The notes beneath the pieces were generated by a model. That model was not told the DNA's origin. It ran no database searches and worked only from the letters and a program-made list of their open reading frames with translations. This document shows, in pieces, positions 1-8,228 of a DNA stretch of 60,381 bases. The position numbers and the translations under genes are program-made. The DNA comes from Isosphaera sp. (GTDB lineage: Bacteria; Planctomycetota; Planctomycetia; Gemmatales; Gemmataceae). Position 1 is the first letter of the stretch; each line of letters starts with the position of its first letter. Where the stretch lies: contig PNKH01000040.1 in assembly GCA_013822345.1 (NCBI GenBank), positions 1 to 60,381 of the forward strand, in the 5' to 3' direction.

Positions 1-1000
1 GTCGAACCCCTGGGCCTTGTTCGCCTCCCGGGCGGCGTACCGCAGGAGCGTCGGGCCGACCGTGCCGAACTCGGGTCCGATGCCGATCCCGGCGTGCCGT
101 CGCTGCCCGTCTTCGTCGTACGTTGCCCGGGCCTGGATGTACTCGTTGGGGAACGGCTCGATGTCCTGGAGCGTCAGCCGCTCGGCCTTGCGGGTGTTCT
201 GGACGCCGGCGGTGCGGAGGTTGTCGAGGATGGTGCGGACGAACCCGGTCGCGTCGCCGAGGTCCGCCCCGACCTCGCGCTCCGCCGCCTTCACCTCGTC
301 CCAGGTCGGCGGGGTGCCCGTCGGCAGCATCCGGTGCGGCGACAGACTCTCGACCGTGAACGGCCCGGTCACGCGGACGGTGTTCTTGTCCTCGTAGGGC
401 TGGTCGTACAGCGTCTCGGTCTCGGCGTGCCGCTTGATCGCCGCGTCGATCTCGGCCCGCGTCATCCCGTCCTTGATGTCCGGGTTGTTGGCGATGCTCT
501 TGAGGGTGACGTGCGGCACCCGCTTGCACACGAACCCCTGGCGGATGTCGTACCCGGTGATCGCCGACCCCGACGGGGCCTTGCCCGTCACCTCGTACTC
601 CTTCTTCCGGCCCTCCGCCGAGTCGGCGAGGAGGTAGTACGGGAACTTCGCCGCCATCAGCCGGGTGCGGGCGAGCGACAGCGCGACGCGGGACGTGTCG
701 ATGGTGATCCACCGCCGGCCCCACTGCTCCGCGACGTAGGCCGTGGTCCCCGACCCGCACGTCGGGTCGAGAACCAGGTCGCCGGGGTCCGTGGTCATCA
801 ACATGCAACGCTCGATGACCTTCGGAGTGGTCTGCACGACATACACCTTATCGACGGCCCCGCCCACGTCGTTCCAGGTCGGCGACAACGGGGTGACCGG
901 GAAGTCGGAGAAGTACTTCTTGAAGCGGATCATGCCCTTCTGCACGACCAACCGCCCCGCTACCCCGACCTTGGCGAGCGCGTCAACAGTGACTCCCCAG
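1..1000 (-). pseudogene. 5'-truncated type III-like DNA methyltransferase (Mod), continues off the left edge
   Basis: Reading the minus strand from about 1000 down to 1 gives an uninterrupted frame. It contains the AdoMet-binding motif LDPTCGSGTTAYVAEQWG (about 720-790) after a conserved FSDFPVTPLSPTWNDV stretch (about 870-930), then WITIDTSRVALSLARTRL. This is the C-terminal half of the large N6-adenine methyltransferases related to type III Mod subunits. In that class the catalytic DPPY motif lies N-terminal to motif I. No such motif occurs upstream: the frame stays open to beyond 1190, but the residues there are arginine/proline/histidine-rich and unrelated. Recognisable homology stops near 985-1000, so the N-terminal half appears lost. 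The gene also leaves the window, so its 3' end is unseen. The remnant would bind AdoMet at best and is unlikely to methylate DNA. Family assignment is firm; the pseudogene call is inference. Confidence 0.75.
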
Positions 1001-1017
1001 TGTCGTCCGCTGCCCGG

Positions 1018-1191
1018 GTGAACGCCGGGCCGTACATGGAGTTCAAGGGGAACGCGACGATCCCGGTGGGGTGCGAGATGTCGTCGCTGAAGTGCGAGAA
1101 GGGGGTGGTGCGGTGCCCGACCGGGGTCGGGTTCGGGGTGGCGGTCGAGGCGGACTTCGTCAAGAAGGCGTCGACGGTGAAGGTCGGCTGA
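1018..1191 (+). pseudogene. C-terminal fragment of an enolase-superfamily-like (mandelate racemase/MLE-type) protein
   Basis: The plus frame ending at the TGA at 1191 reads YMEFKGNATIPVG, then GVVRCPTGVGFGVAVEADFVKK. A 'G.v..PtGpGfGv..d..fv.k' ending is typical of the C-terminal capping segment of enolase-superfamily racemases and dehydratases. Upstream of about 1018 the same frame is only antisense to the methyltransferase remnant, so everything before the last ~57 residues is missing. There is no start codon or ribosome binding site that would make this a small gene. The fragment and the methyltransferase remnant meet head to head, each without its 5' part. Superfamily assignment rests on a short tail and is tentative. 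Confidence 0.4.
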
Positions 1192-1272
1192 CCCGGCGGT
1201 CGCCGACCTGGCGTTACCCGTCTTCGGCAGGTCTGGTTGATCTTTGGTTCGGCCCTACCCTCCGCTCCCCAG

Positions 1273-1992
1273 TCAGCAATGGTGCAGCCAGGCGAGAGTC
1301 GAGGTTTGCCCAGGAAGAACGCAAGCGTGGATATCGAGGCCGACACCCGCAGTTGCGCCGACAAGGTTCTTCGTGACCCACTCGGGCGGCGGGACTTCAG
1401 GGCGGCGCACGAAGTCAATGCCGAGACCTACAGAGTAGTCGCCACTCGGGATGGGGACTTCCCGAATCTTCGTTCGCGCGGGGTCGCGTGGCGGATTTGC
1501 GGGTTTCAACTCCGCGAACGGCTTGGAAACGAAGCGCACCCACGGCACCCGGCCCTCCTGCTCCAGCATGATCGCCACATCGGCGATGCCGGCCCAAAGC
1601 TCGTCCTTGGCGTTCTCGCGAAGATGGAAGTAAATCGGCGGGTGGAAGGTCAGATGTGGGTTCAGCACCGGTTCGAGGACCGCCGGTTCGTGGGCGACGT
1701 GGTACGCCAGGGTCACTCGGTTGTATGCGCTCCAAAGGAACTTCCTTGCCCGAAAATTCGGCGCGACAAAGGTGCGGTCCGAGAGCCCGACGGAGACCGC
1801 GCCGTCAGGCTGAAGGCTAACCCATCCGACCGAGCGCCGGAGATCACCGCAAGTTGCGACAACTTGCACGACCATGCGAAGCCCCGTTTCAGCACCGTGT
1901 GTTTGTGGGTGACAGTTACTGTGGCCGATTGGTTCGCTGTCGAAGCGGTCCGAACCGGGATAGTTTGTGAGTTGCCACAACGGATTCGGCAC
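1273..1992 (-). CDS. Hypothetical protein, 239 aa, lower GC than neighbours
   Basis: Start chosen at the GTG at 1992 because a strong Shine-Dalgarno run (GGGAGGAGG) lies 6 bases upstream; the open frame extends further, but only with low-complexity residues. The protein begins VPNPLWQLTNYPGSDRFDSE. It contains WVSLQPDGAVSVGLSDRTF, a central HLTFHPPIYFHLR segment and a C-terminal GLGIDFVRRPEVPPPEWVTKNL. No signal peptide or membrane segment is visible. I do not recognise the family. Codon use and GC are clearly lower than in the core genes, suggesting transfer, and it sits in the decayed left-hand zone between a truncated gene and a toxin-antitoxin pair. It converges with the enolase-like fragment. 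Confidence 0.7.
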   Translation of the reverse strand: MPNPLWQLTNYPGSDRFDSEPIGHSNCHPQTHGAETGLRMVVQVVATCGDLRRSVGWVSLQPDGAVSVGLSDRTFVAPNFRARKFLWSAYNRVTLAYHVAHEPAVLEPVLNPHLTFHPPIYFHLRENAKDELWAGIADVAIMLEQEGRVPWVRFVSKPFAELKPANPPRDPARTKIREVPIPSGDYSVGLGIDFVRRPEVPPPEWVTKNLVGATAGVGLDIHACVLPGQTSTLAWLHHC

Positions 1993-2143
1993 GCGGTGCC
2001 TCCTCCCAGTATTTCGTAGCCCACACACGTGGGCCACGCAAACAGGCGGGGTCGTCCGGTGTTCCAGCCCGGTGCCGATTACGGCATCCGTGGAGCGCCG
2101 CGTGAGCGTTGCGGCGGGGCCGTGGGCCGGGTAGCCTCTCGGC

Positions 2144-2572
2144 ATGGTGCCCACCGTCGTGCTCGACACCTGCGTGCTGGTCGCCGCCTTCCGGTCCGCG
2201 ACCGGGGCGTCGAACGCGCTGCTCGGGCTGGTCGGCGGCGGCCGGTTCGAGGTCGCCCTGACCACGCCCCTGCTGCTCGAGTACGAGGCCGTCCTCCTGC
2301 GGGCGCCCGAAGACCTCGGGCTGACCCCGGCCGATGTCGCCGACCTGATAAACTACCTGTGCCGGGTCGGCCGGCCGGCGGACGTCCGGTTCCGGGTCCG
2401 GCCGAGCCTGCCGGACCCCGGGGACGAGATGGTGCTGGAGGCGGCGGTGGCGGCCGGGGCAGGGTGGCTGGTCACGCACAACGTCCGCCACCTGGCGGCG
2501 GGCGCGGCCCGGTTCGGGGTCGAGGTGGTCACACCAAGGGAGGCGCTGCGGCGCCTGGGGGTGGGCCGGTGA
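2144..2572 (+). CDS. PIN-domain toxin (putative ribonuclease)
   Basis: A 142-residue PIN-fold protein of the COG1569 'putative toxin, PIN family' type. It starts VVLDTCVLVAAFRS with the first catalytic Asp at residue 8, has an acidic LLLEYEAVLLRAPE helix in the middle, and ends DEMVLEAAVAAGAGWLVTHNVRHL, which holds the later acidic residues and the conserved T-x-N. These Asp/Glu residues coordinate Mg2+ for RNA cleavage in the family. A TAGCCT box at 2132-2137 ends 6 bases before the ATG, so the message may be leaderless. Its stop overlaps the start of the downstream gene, which is the presumed antitoxin, giving a toxin-first order. Confidence 0.75.
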   Translation: MVPTVVLDTCVLVAAFRSATGASNALLGLVGGGRFEVALTTPLLLEYEAVLLRAPEDLGLTPADVADLINYLCRVGRPADVRFRVRPSLPDPGDEMVLEAAVAAGAGWLVTHNVRHLAAGAARFGVEVVTPREALRRLGVGR

Positions 2573-2835
2573 GCGAACTGGTGGTGGCGCTGCCGCCCGA
2601 GGTGAGGGCGGAGGTGGCCCGGCGGGCCGGGGCGGAGCCGGGGGCCGAGGCGGCGTGGGTGGCCGAGGCCGTCCGCGAGCGGCTGGCCGCGTGCGCGGCC
2701 CGGGAGTACATGGCGGCGCGCGGGGCGAAGGGGAGCCGCGAGGCGTTCGAGCGGGTGCTGGCCAAGGCGGCCGACGCCCCGCCGGTCCCCGGCGACGAGT
2801 GGACCCCCGCCGACCCGGGCGCCGCACCCGAGTAG
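2569..2835 (+). CDS. Putative antitoxin of the PIN toxin, 88 aa
   Basis: GTG start at 2569 overlaps the TGA of the PIN gene (GTGA), so translation is probably coupled. The product begins with SELVVALPPEVRAEVARRAG, which resembles the strand-helix start of ribbon-helix-helix style antitoxins. An Ala/Glu-rich helix follows (AWVAEAVRERLAACAAREYM), then an acidic tail (VPGDEWTPADPGAAPE). Size, overlap and the DNA-binding-like N-terminus followed by a disordered acidic tail fit an antitoxin that represses its own operon and wraps the toxin. The pairing is inferred from position; I cannot name the antitoxin family. Confidence 0.55.
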   Translation: MSELVVALPPEVRAEVARRAGAEPGAEAAWVAEAVRERLAACAAREYMAARGAKGSREAFERVLAKAADAPPVPGDEWTPADPGAAPE

Positions 2836-2868
2836 AACCAGTCGGGCGCGGCGCTCCGGAGGGCAACC

Positions 2869-3050
2869 GTGCAGGCGATCCACGCGACCGGGACCACCGG
2901 CCCCGACGGCACCCTGACCCTGTCCGTCCCCGTCGGCCGGACGCGAACGGCTCGGACCCGCCGGCCGCCCACTCCCTCAGCGGGTCGGTCGTCCGGTACG
3001 ACCGGCCCACAGACCCGGTCGCCGAGGCCGACTGGGACGCGCCGCGGTGA
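2869..3050 (+). pseudogene. Frameshifted VapB-like antitoxin
   Basis: A GTG at 2869 follows a good GGAGGG site (about 2857-2862) and encodes QAIHATGTTGPDGTLTLSVPV, the usual beta-strand start of short planctomycete antitoxins. At about 2940 the natural reading moves to another frame, which continues RPDANGSDPPAAHSLSGSVV and RYDRPTDPVAEADWDAPR to the TGA at 3050. This tail is typical of the same antitoxins. The stretch 2869-3050 is 182 bases, one short of a multiple of three, so a single missing base explains the break. No intact toxin follows; a coupled GTG at 3047 opens only a 30-codon frame. Confidence 0.5.
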
Positions 3051-3138
3051 CCATCGACCGGTTGACCCAGGCCTACCCGCACGTCAGCCCCTTGACCAAG
3101 CGGTGGGGGCGGGCCGCCCGATCGGGCTGGAGACGCTG

Positions 3139-3954
3139 ATGCGGGCGTTCCTCTTCAACCGCCGGCACACCGAGGTCTACGAACTCGTGGACCAGGTCTT
3201 CCTGTTCATGGAGTGCCGCGAGGACGAGGTCTCGGACTTCAGCCACATGTTCGGCGGCGGGGGCGAGCGCGAGGGCGAGGTCCCGCCGGGGTGCAAGAAG
3301 CCGGTCCACCTGTTCTTCGACCTCGACCTCCGCGACCCGCGGGTCGGCGTCACGTTCCCGGACCCCTACGCCCGCTACCTGCCGCTGTACTACCCCCTCG
3401 GGAACGTCGGCGGGCCGTTCAAGTACCGGGTCGCGGACCCCGACACCGTCGTCATGTACAGCCAGCCGTACCCGCCGAAGTGGCGGGCGCACGCCATGAA
3501 GAACTACCCGCCGCCGTTCGAGCCGGCGCAGCTCGAGCTGGTGCCCCGCGGGTACGACCCGAAGGACGTGAACGACGTCTTCTTCTGCGGCGGGGTGCTC
3601 GGCATCGCCGGCCTCACCGCCCGGCAGAAGGCGAAGCTCAAGAAGGACTTCCTGAAGTTCTACCGGGACGAGATCGGCGTCGACCTGATCGCCGAGGACT
3701 ACGACGGCGACGCCGGCGTGACGATGGACGAGATCGCCGCCGGGTACACCCCGTACACGCAGGGGACGCCGGAGCACCCGTGCCCGAACCCGGACTGCGA
3801 GAACCGCGCGACGCCGCTGCCGGTGCTGGTTGTCCTGGACCCCGACAAGGACGACCCGTTCTACGCCCGCATCGCCGGCGGGGACAGCGGGCAGCTCGTC
3901 TGGCAGGTGTGCGAGCGGTGCGGCGGCGTGGTCGTCACGAACCCGGCCACGTAG
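3139..3954 (+). CDS. Hypothetical protein with C-terminal zinc-ribbon-like cysteines, 271 aa
   Basis: Start taken at the ATG at 3139, which has GGAGA 6 bases upstream; the frame remains open upstream without coding character. The product starts MRAFLFNRRHTEVYELVDQV, has no signal peptide or membrane segment, and is rich in aromatic residues and proline (YLPLYYPLGNVGGPFKYRV). The last 50 residues carry two cysteine pairs, CPNPDC and later VCERCGG, spaced as in a zinc ribbon. A Zn-binding cytoplasmic protein is likely. I do not recognise the family. It is followed 29 bases later by marC on the same strand, with no sign of shared function. Confidence 0.7.
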   Translation: MRAFLFNRRHTEVYELVDQVFLFMECREDEVSDFSHMFGGGGEREGEVPPGCKKPVHLFFDLDLRDPRVGVTFPDPYARYLPLYYPLGNVGGPFKYRVADPDTVVMYSQPYPPKWRAHAMKNYPPPFEPAQLELVPRGYDPKDVNDVFFCGGVLGIAGLTARQKAKLKKDFLKFYRDEIGVDLIAEDYDGDAGVTMDEIAAGYTPYTQGTPEHPCPNPDCENRATPLPVLVVLDPDKDDPFYARIAGGDSGQLVWQVCERCGGVVVTNPAT

Positions 3955-3983
3955 GTTTCCGAGGGGCTTACGGGGGGCCGGCC

Positions 3984-4601
3984 GTGTGGCAGGAGATCGT
4001 CGCCGAGGCCGTCACCCTGTTCGTCATCATCGACCCGATCGGCGGGTCCACCCTGTTCCTCGCCCTCACCACGGACCACACCCCGGCCGAGCGCCGCCGC
4101 GTCGCCCTGAAGAGCGTCGCCGTCGCGGCCGGCATCCTGGTCGCCTTCCTGTTCGCCGGCGGGATGCTCCTGCACGCGATGGGCATCTCGGTCACCGCCT
4201 TCCAGATCGCCGGCGGGGTCATCCTCCTCCTGTTCGGGCTGAGCATGATCTTCGAGTTCGGGCCCGCCGCGAAGCCGCCCGGCGGCCCGGAGTCGGGTGA
4301 CGTCGCCGTCTACCCGCTGGCGATGCCGGCGATGGCCGGCCCGGGCACGATCATGACCGTCGTGCTGCTGAGCGACGACGACCGGTACCGCCTCGTCGGG
4401 CAGCTCACGACGGTCCTGGTGTTGTTGGCCGTCCTCGCGCTCACCTACGTCCTGTTCCGCCTGGCGATCGTCTTCCAGCGGTTCCTCGGCGCGACCGGCG
4501 CCAGCATCGTGAAGCGGGTCATGGGCCTGCTCCTGTGCGCGGTCGCGGTCGACAAGTTGCTGGCCGGGGTCGCGGACTTCTGCCGCGGACTGCCGGGGTA
4601 G
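3984..4601 (+). CDS. MarC-family integral membrane protein
   Basis: 205 residues with about six hydrophobic segments and the MarC/UPF0056 signature: TLFVIIDPIGGSTLFLALT near the N-terminus, then ERRRVALKSVAVAAGILVAF, and AMPAMAGPGTIMTVVLL at mid-length. The conserved 'P.a.Pl..gPg' loop of this family is clear. Members sit in the inner membrane; despite the historical name, a role in multiple antibiotic resistance is not supported and the transported substrate is unknown. A GTG start at 3984 is used, as it begins right before the first helix. The length matches the family (about 200 residues). Confidence 0.85.
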   Translation: MWQEIVAEAVTLFVIIDPIGGSTLFLALTTDHTPAERRRVALKSVAVAAGILVAFLFAGGMLLHAMGISVTAFQIAGGVILLLFGLSMIFEFGPAAKPPGGPESGDVAVYPLAMPAMAGPGTIMTVVLLSDDDRYRLVGQLTTVLVLLAVLALTYVLFRLAIVFQRFLGATGASIVKRVMGLLLCAVAVDKLLAGVADFCRGLPG

Positions 4602-4634
4602 GTCCGTCCGCCGACAACCCCAAGGGGAGACGCC

Positions 4635-5405
4635 GTGAGCGACACCTCGCTGACCGTCGGGTTCCGGGACGTCGACGCCGCCGCCCTCGACAACATCCTC
4701 CGCTGCCTCGAACACATCCCGGCGATGGACGCGGGCCGGGCGTACAAGGCCCGGGCGCTCGAACTCCTCGGGCTCACCCCGGGGTCGGCGGCCCTCGACG
4801 TGGCCTGCGGGCTGGGCGACGACGTCGCCCGGATGAAGGCGGTCTGCGCGCGGGCGGTGGGCGTCGACCGCAGCCGCGAGCTGATCGACCGGGCCCGCGC
4901 CCGCCACCCCGGGTGCGAGTTCGCCGTCGCCGACGCCGACGCCCTGCCGTTCGCCGACGAGACGTTCGGCGCCGTCCGCGTCGACCGCTCGCTCCAGCAC
5001 GTCGCCGACCCCGCCCGGGTCGTCCGGGAGATGGCCCGGGTCGCCCGCCGCGGCGCGGTGGTGCTGTGCGCCGAGCCGGACTGGGGGACGTTCCTGATCG
5101 GCGGCCGGCACACCCCGGTGACCGAGCGGATCCAGCACGACTGGGTGCGGACGTTCCGCAACCCGTGGGTCGGCCGCGAGCTGTCGGACCTCTTGGCCGA
5201 AGCGGGGGTCGGCGACCGCCGGCAGGAGGCGGTCTGGCTGCCGACCCGCGGGTTCGCCGAGTCGGACCTCCTCTTCGAGATCGACGCCAACGCCCGGCGG
5301 CTGTCGGCCGAACTCCCCGACGCCCTCGCCTGGCTCGACGCCTACCGCCGCGGCGAGGCGACCGCCGGCGTCCTGATGCTGACCTGCTGGGGCCGCAAGA
5401 CCTGA
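4635..5405 (+). CDS. Class I SAM-dependent methyltransferase
   Basis: 256 residues, GTG start with AAGGGGAG upstream. The Rossmann motif I is ALDVACGLGDD (residues 54-63), followed by an acidic strand end (AVGVDRSRELIDRAR) and the DADALPFADETFGAVRVDRSLQHV segment typical of the Methyltransf_11 fold. The substrate cannot be read from the sequence: these proteins act on small molecules such as quinones, sterols or arsenite, and nothing adjacent specifies a pathway. It lies 33 bases after marC and could be co-transcribed. Confidence 0.85.
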   Translation: MSDTSLTVGFRDVDAAALDNILRCLEHIPAMDAGRAYKARALELLGLTPGSAALDVACGLGDDVARMKAVCARAVGVDRSRELIDRARARHPGCEFAVADADALPFADETFGAVRVDRSLQHVADPARVVREMARVARRGAVVLCAEPDWGTFLIGGRHTPVTERIQHDWVRTFRNPWVGRELSDLLAEAGVGDRRQEAVWLPTRGFAESDLLFEIDANARRLSAELPDALAWLDAYRRGEATAGVLMLTCWGRKT

Positions 5406-5417
5406 GCCCGGTCCGCG

Positions 5418-5446
5418 TTGGCACGCCCCCCGCCCCCCGGTAGAAT
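5418..5446 (+). promoter_or_regulatory. Predicted sigma70-like promoter for the TPR gene
   Basis: TTGGCA at 5418-5423 and TAGAAT at 5441-5446, separated by 17 bases, 29 bases before the ATG at 5475. The spacing is ideal and both boxes are close to consensus in a region where such AT-richer words are rare. Confidence 0.5.
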
Positions 5447-5474
5447 CCGGCGTCCCGCCCCGCGGAGGTCGCCG

Positions 5475-7730
5475 ATGGTCCTCGCGTTGATCCTCGCCCT
5501 CGGCTTCCCCCCGCCCGCCGAACCACCGGGGGCTCACGCCCCCGGCTCGCCCAGGCTCGACGCCCACAAGGACGCCGTCGCCCGGTTCGGGGCCGCCGTC
5601 CTGAACGCCCGCCGCGACCGCCTCCTCACCGCCGCGAAACAGCTCGAAGCCGCCGCCGCGGCCGACCCCGACGCCACCGCCCCCCTCCGCGAACTCGTCC
5701 GCGTCTACACCCGCGCCGGCCGCGAACCCGACGCCATCCGCGTCGCCCGCCGGGTCCTCGACAAGGACCCCCACGACATCGAGACGGCCCACACCCTCGC
5801 CAAGCTCCTGGCCGACGCCGGCGATCTGAAGGAGGCGGTCGCCGTCGCCAAACTCGCCGCCGACGCCCCGACGACCGCCGCCCGCGCCGACCAGGCCGTC
5901 GCCGTGTTCCGCGACCTCGCCACCCTGTGCGAGCGGGCCGGCGACCACGCCGCCGCCGAGGCCGCGCTGAAGCGGGCGATCGGGTGGCTGACCGACCGCC
6001 GCAAGGAGGTGGTCGCCGCCGGCGCGTTCACCCCCAAGGAGGCCGACACCGCCGCCGCCGAGTGCCACGAGCGGCTCGGCAAGGTGCTCACCGCCCTCGG
6101 CCAGTTCGACCCCGCCGGGGACGCCTTCGCCGCCGCCGCGAAGCTATACGCCGACCCGCTCAAGGCGAACGACCCGGCCGCCGCCGCCCGCCTCGGGTGG
6201 AACCTGTCCGGCGTCCTCCAGGCGAAGGGCGACCCGGTCGCCGCCCTCGCCCGGCTCGAGCCGTTCCTCAAGCTGAAGCCCGCCTCCCCCGACCCGTACG
6301 CCCGCCTGGCGAAGTTGCTCCGCGAGGCCGGCCGGGACGGCGAGGCGGTCCCGGCCCTCCGCAAGCTCGCCGCCGCCGACCCGAAGAACATCCACCTGCG
6401 GGCGGTGCTCGCCGCCGAGCTGGCCCGCGACCCGGTCACCCGGGCCGACGGGGACGCGCTGCTCCGCGAGGTCGGCGCCGAGACGAACGACCCGAAGGTG
6501 GTCGGGGTGGTGGTCCGGTCGCACCTGGAGACCGGCCGGCCGCGGGAGGTGGTCGCCGACCTGGACCGGGCGTTCCTGGTCCTGAAGGACCCCGAGGACA
6601 AGTCCGAGCCGCGGCCGGTCGACACCCCGGAGAAGGCGGCCGAGCGGGCGTTCGCCGGGGAGAAGGCGCGGGCGATCGGGGAGGTGCTGCGGGCCGACCG
6701 GGAGGCGGCCGTCGCCCTGCTCGGGGCGGCCGCCGACGACATCCGGGCCGGGACGAAGCGGACCCACGCGGTCCACTACTTCCTGGCCCAGCTGGCGGCC
6801 CGGCACCGGCACCTGGGGCTGGCCGCCGACCACTTCCAGCACGCCCTGTCCCGGGCCACCCGGGAGACGGTCGGGGACGCGTACGGCGGGCTGCTGACCG
6901 TCCTGGTGACGGCCCGGAAGCCGGCCGAGGTGGCCCGGGTGTGCCGGGAGGCGCTGCGGACCCTCGACACCCTGCCGCTCGCCCCGCACTACTTCAACTA
7001 CTACCTGGCCGGGGCCCTCGCCGACCTGGGCCAGGAGAAGGAGGCCCTGGCCGCCGCCGACGCCGCCATCCTCCAGACCGCCGACGGGGACCGGCTGACC
7101 GTCCGGCTGCAGAAGGTGTACGTCCTCCGCGCCCTGGGGAAGTGGGACGAGGCGGTCGAGGCGGGGAGGAAAGTGTACGACGAGTTCCCCGGGCGGGCCG
7201 ACCGGCTCCGGGTTCGGTACGCGCTGGCCGGGGCGTACTGGGGGGCGAAGAAGCCGGCCGAGGCGGAGGCGGAGCTGCGGGCGATCCTGGAGGTCGACCC
7301 GGACCACGCGGGGGCGGCCAACGACCTCGGGTTCCACCTCGCCGACCAGGGCCGCGACCTCGCCGAGGCGGAGCGCCTGGTCCGCCACGCGCTGGCCGCC
7401 GACCGCCTCGACCGCCGGCGGTCCGGGGACGCGGAGCCGGAGAACGCCGCGTACCTCGACAGCCTCGGGTGGGTGCTGTTCCGCCGGGGTCAGTTGCCGG
7501 AGGCGCGGGCGGAGTTGGAGAGGGCCGCGGCGCTGCACGCCGGGGCGACCGACCCGGTGGTGTGGGACCACCTCGGGGACGTGCTGTTCCGGCTCGGGGA
7601 GAAGGCGAAGGCGAAGGCGGCGTGGGAGAAGGCGTCGGAGCTGTACGAGGCGGACGCCCGGGCCGGGGGCCGCGGCCGCCGCGACGGCCGGGCGGACGAG
7701 GTGAAGCGGAAGCTGAAGCGGGTGCCGTGA
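5475..7730 (+). CDS. Large secreted tetratricopeptide-repeat protein
   Basis: 751 residues. The ATG at 5475 follows GGAGG by 6 bases and opens a hydrophobic leader (VLALILALGFPPPAEPPG), so export or envelope anchoring is likely. The rest is almost wholly helical, with many degenerate 34-residue TPR units, for example APLRELVRVYTRAGREPDAI, PDPYARLAKLLREAGRDGEA and NDLGFHLADQGRDLAEAERL. The C-terminal repeat set LGWVLFRRGQLPEARAELER resembles the tail of large bacterial TPR scaffolds. TPR arrays mediate protein-protein contact; the partner is unknown. A near-consensus promoter lies just upstream. Confidence 0.85.
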   Translation: MVLALILALGFPPPAEPPGAHAPGSPRLDAHKDAVARFGAAVLNARRDRLLTAAKQLEAAAAADPDATAPLRELVRVYTRAGREPDAIRVARRVLDKDPHDIETAHTLAKLLADAGDLKEAVAVAKLAADAPTTAARADQAVAVFRDLATLCERAGDHAAAEAALKRAIGWLTDRRKEVVAAGAFTPKEADTAAAECHERLGKVLTALGQFDPAGDAFAAAAKLYADPLKANDPAAAARLGWNLSGVLQAKGDPVAALARLEPFLKLKPASPDPYARLAKLLREAGRDGEAVPALRKLAAADPKNIHLRAVLAAELARDPVTRADGDALLREVGAETNDPKVVGVVVRSHLETGRPREVVADLDRAFLVLKDPEDKSEPRPVDTPEKAAERAFAGEKARAIGEVLRADREAAVALLGAAADDIRAGTKRTHAVHYFLAQLAARHRHLGLAADHFQHALSRATRETVGDAYGGLLTVLVTARKPAEVARVCREALRTLDTLPLAPHYFNYYLAGALADLGQEKEALAAADAAILQTADGDRLTVRLQKVYVLRALGKWDEAVEAGRKVYDEFPGRADRLRVRYALAGAYWGAKKPAEAEAELRAILEVDPDHAGAANDLGFHLADQGRDLAEAERLVRHALAADRLDRRRSGDAEPENAAYLDSLGWVLFRRGQLPEARAELERAAALHAGATDPVVWDHLGDVLFRLGEKAKAKAAWEKASELYEADARAGGRGRRDGRADEVKRKLKRVP

Positions 7731-7755
7731 GTGGCGAGCGTCGGGGAACCGTCCG

Positions 7756-8178
7756 ATGATCCTGTACCGCCCGGTCGGGCTGAAGGAGCTGGAACTGATC
7801 GCGGCGAGCGGGTTCCGGGAGTTCCCGCCGCGCCTCGCCTGGCAGCCGATCTTCTACCCCGTCCTCACCCGCGACTACGCCCGCCAGATCGTCACCCAGT
7901 GGAACTCGAAGGAAGGCCAGGCCGGGTTCTGCGGGTTCGTCACCGAGTTCGAGGTCGACGACACGTTCGCCGGCCGGTATCCGGTCCGGCAGCTCGGCGG
8001 CGGACCGGTCTACCGCGAGCTGTGGGTGCCGGCGGAGGAACTGGCCGAGTTCAACGCCCACATCCGTGGCCCGATCCGGGTGGTCGAGTCGGTATACGGC
8101 GACGGGTTCACCGGCGAGCGCGACCCGGAGTCCGGGCTGCCGCTGGGCGTGGTCGAGGCCGGCCGGGGCGGGGGGTGA
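7756..8178 (+). CDS. Conserved hypothetical protein (often annotated ADP-ribosylation/crystallin J1-like)
   Basis: 140 residues starting MILYRPVGLKELELIAASGF, followed by FPPRLAWQPIFYPVLTRDYA, a GFVTEFEVDD core and RELWVPAEELAEFNAHIRGP. This arrangement is common to small bacterial proteins labelled ADP-ribosylation/crystallin J1 in databases, but no catalytic function has been shown for them and the name may be misleading. Cytoplasmic, no signal or membrane segment. It lies 25 bases downstream of the TPR gene and 50 upstream of yebC. Confidence 0.65.
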   Translation: MILYRPVGLKELELIAASGFREFPPRLAWQPIFYPVLTRDYARQIVTQWNSKEGQAGFCGFVTEFEVDDTFAGRYPVRQLGGGPVYRELWVPAEELAEFNAHIRGPIRVVESVYGDGFTGERDPESGLPLGVVEAGRGGG

Positions 8179-8228
8179 GGCCGTCCGCTATACTGGTGGC
8201 ATTCGAGACACCGACGAGGTCGAGGCAC

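Noticed and set aside
94-1191. 365-codon plus-strand frame as one gene
   Set aside because: Only the last ~57 residues look like protein. The rest is antisense to the methyltransferase remnant.
3047-3139. 30-codon frame VTIDRLTQAYPHVSPLTKRW coupled to the broken antitoxin
   Set aside because: Too short and not PIN- or RelE-like. It may be a toxin remnant but cannot be supported.
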